A stretch of DNA of 34,140 bases, from the NCBI GenBank assembly GCA_017523285.1, contig JAFWWU010000065.1:1-34140 (forward strand), written 5' to 3'. A program made the translations under genes and the position numbers. Shown one piece after another: positions 32,821 through 34,140 of the stretch. How positions within the stretch are numbered: the stretch's first letter is position 1; each line of letters opens with the position of its first letter. The DNA comes from Ruminococcus sp. Lineage in GTDB: Bacteria > Bacillota > Clostridia > Oscillospirales > Ruminococcaceae. The notes under the pieces are model-generated. The model saw nothing but the letters and a program-made list of their open reading frames with translations. It was not told where the DNA came from and ran no database searches.

Positions 32821-34001
32821 TCATCCCAAGTGCATCCCCAACGCTTCCTTGCGTCGGATTTCTTCCGCCAGCACCTTGCTGTCACTGTGACGTTCGATGT
32901 CCTCATCTTCTGACGGCTCATCCATTATCGCAGCCACATCTGCAATGCCAGCGACAAGATCAAGAGCACCGACTGAGAAATCACAATCGCTCTGAGCATT
33001 TTCAATTGCGTTCTGTGCTTCCAATCTTCTAATTCTCTCCGCTGTGAGGAGAATTCCTCGTTCAGCTTCCCAGCCTGAAATGACAGTTTCTCCGATTGGC
33101 TGATTAAGCTCGTCAGGGAGTTTGTTGTCTGCTCTGCTGTAAATTTCTGAATTCTCCTGCATTCGTCCCCCACCTGATCGAACAACACTTTCTGATTCTG
33201 TAAGTGCATTTCGATTCCAGTTTTCGTCATCATCTCGCCCTGTAACTCCAACAGTTTCTCCTGAACCTCGCAAGATCTTTTCAGTAGGCTGATCACCGCT
33301 ATCCAGTTTCGGTTGTCCACCGCCACCATGGGCATAGTTTCCTCCGCCGCCTGTAGGTCGGATTTGTTGCGTTCCATCAAGGCATTCACGTCTAATTTTG
33401 AACTCATATTCCATCAACTCCTTTGAAAATTTCTCGCCGTGCAATTTAGCACAGCGGCATCTTCTTCCGTTCGGACAAGTATAAGTGATATATTTTCGTG
33501 AGTCCTCCCACCTCACGCCGTAGCCCAACTGCTTCATCATAAAGACAAATTGCTTCTTGGATTTAGCTTGCTTCATGACTTCGGCAACAGCATTCATCAG
33601 TTGAAATTTCCAGCTCTCGCCACGCACTGCCGAGCGATATTCACGGTCGGAGAGCACATCTTTTTTCTTCTGCTGTTGCCTATTCAGCACCGCCACGCCA
33701 TACCTCTGACAGATTTCATCGGATAAATCCATCAGCTCCTGCACGGTGTTTCCGTTGGAATGATACTTTCTGCCGTCCTCGAAACTGACGGAGTTGAACA
33801 CAATGTGCGAGTGGATATGCTCACGGTCAATATGCGTTGCCACAACGCATTCATATTTCCCGAATGCTTTCTCTGCAAGCTCCACTGCAATCTGGTGAGC
33901 AAGCTCAGGGGAAGTGTGATCGCCTTTCGGAAAACTCTGCACCAGATGATAATACATCCGACCACTGTTCTTGTGATAGGTATTCTTGGTTGCAATCATT
34001 T
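32821..34001 (-). pseudogene. Relaxase (MobA/VirD2-type) truncated at its N-terminus by an IS, element 2
   Basis: The remaining 392 codons from an internal ATG (33999) align with the element 1 relaxase from about its residue 48. The histidine motif ATHIDREHIHSHIVFNS is kept, and so is the C-terminal GWEAERGILL ... EEIRRKEALGMH. About 47 N-terminal residues, including the segment with the probable nicking tyrosine, are missing because an IS3-family element begins at 34002. The nested MobB-like frame is intact. The enzyme should be unable to nick. Confidence 0.88.
32925..33407 (-). CDS. Nested MobB-like coiled-coil, tail-anchored protein inside relaxase gene (element 2)
   Basis: The 160-residue product is in a different frame inside the relaxase gene. 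AAGGAG lies 10 nt before its ATG, exactly as in element 1. The N-terminal half differs from the element 1 protein, but TAEQTTNSLTSLISQSEKLS and the C-terminal anchor (VISQSVLLILSLALQMWLR) are shared. The IS that truncates the relaxase leaves this gene whole. Probably a membrane-bound relaxosome partner; function inferred from analogy to RSF1010 MobB. Confidence 0.75.
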   Translation of the reverse strand: MSSKLDVNALMERNKSDLQAAEETMPMVAVDNRNWIAVISLLKRSCEVQEKLLELQGEMMTKTGIEMHLQNQKVLFDQVGDECRRIQKFTAEQTTNSLTSLISQSEKLSFQAGKLNEEFSSQRRELEDWKHRTQLKMLRAIVISQSVLLILSLALQMWLR

Positions 34002-34140
34002 TGGATCGGTTATAATAAATTGGACAGAAAACATTTAGCCATGATATAATAGAAATAAAAAAAGGTAAGGTGGTAAAAATGTCAGGAAAAACAAGGAATT
34101 ATACAGACGAATTTAAAAGGCAGATAGTAATGCTTGTAAA
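34002..34140 (+). mobile_element. Left end of an IS3-family insertion sequence (partial)
   Basis: It begins TGGATCGG at 34002, directly after relaxase sequence, and matches the inverted repeat at 105-141. A -10-like TATAAT (34045-34050) and GGTAAGG precede the OrfA start. It has the same orientation as the IS end at 1-141. Confidence 0.82.
34079..34140 (+). CDS. IS3-family transposase OrfA, N-terminus (partial)
   Basis: The ATG at 34079 opens a frame reading MSGKTRNYTDEFKRQIVMLV, the usual start of IS3-family OrfA (helix-turn-helix, Y-x-x-E-F-K-x-x-I-V). It runs off the window end. OrfA binds the IS ends and regulates transposition with OrfB. Confidence 0.88.
   Translation, partial: MSGKTRNYTDEFKRQIVMLV

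Overview
The window looks like a chromosome segment of a gut or rumen Firmicute close to Ruminococcus (Oscillospiraceae). The basis is a dockerin protein, a Thr-rich LPXTG wall protein with its own sortase, AT-rich intergenic DNA, Gram-positive Shine-Dalgarno sites and lipoprotein-type binding proteins. No species can be named from the sequence alone.

Layout. (1) 1-141 is the right end of an IS3-family element. (2) 105-5851 is a surface-protein locus: a dockerin protein, a sortase and a three-repeat LPXTG protein on the minus strand, divergent from an ECF sigma factor and a membrane protein that is probably its anti-sigma factor/sensor. The ectodomain of that sensor is built from the same two domains as the LPXTG protein. 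Between the two arms lie two divergent copies of one promoter-like motif (ACTGCGATTCT-N14-CGACTAA), best read as the promoters of this sigma factor. (3) 5987 to about 12.3 kb is integrative mobilizable element 1: tRNA 3' remnant, serine recombinase, TnpW-like protein, relaxase with an out-of-frame nested MobB-like gene, MobC-like protein, RepA-like ATPase and a sigma-like regulator. (4) 12339-18672 is the phosphate operon pstSCAB-phoU-phoB-phoR, all on the minus strand. (5) 18851-20040 is a two-subunit ThrE-type exporter on the minus strand. (6) 20267-25567 is a plus-strand operon for 2-aminoethylphosphonate uptake and breakdown (ATPase, fused permease, binding protein, PhnW, PhnX). (7) 25651-25742 is the 3' half of a tRNA-Leu plus its terminator. 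(8) 25888-30538 is a minus-strand cluster of two sugar-type permeases, an HlyD-like adaptor and an FtsX/MacB-like permease, bounded by a 26-bp near-repeat of the tRNA-Leu 3' end. (9) 30851-34001 is element 2, a decayed relative of element 1: its recombinase is frameshifted and its relaxase is cut by an IS3-family element starting at 34002.

How the parts work together. The pst and phn operons carry promoters of identical geometry (TTTACA-N16-YTTTAC-N10-TATAAT), so phosphate limitation sensed by PhoR/PhoB probably induces both phosphate and phosphonate scavenging. In the surface locus, the sensor probably monitors the same ligand or assembly as the wall-anchored protein and releases the ECF sigma factor, which then drives both arms. 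The two mobile elements share a conserved overprinted gene pair resembling the mobA/mobB overlap of plasmid RSF1010.

Limits: family names come from motifs read by eye; no database search, alignment score or structure prediction was run.
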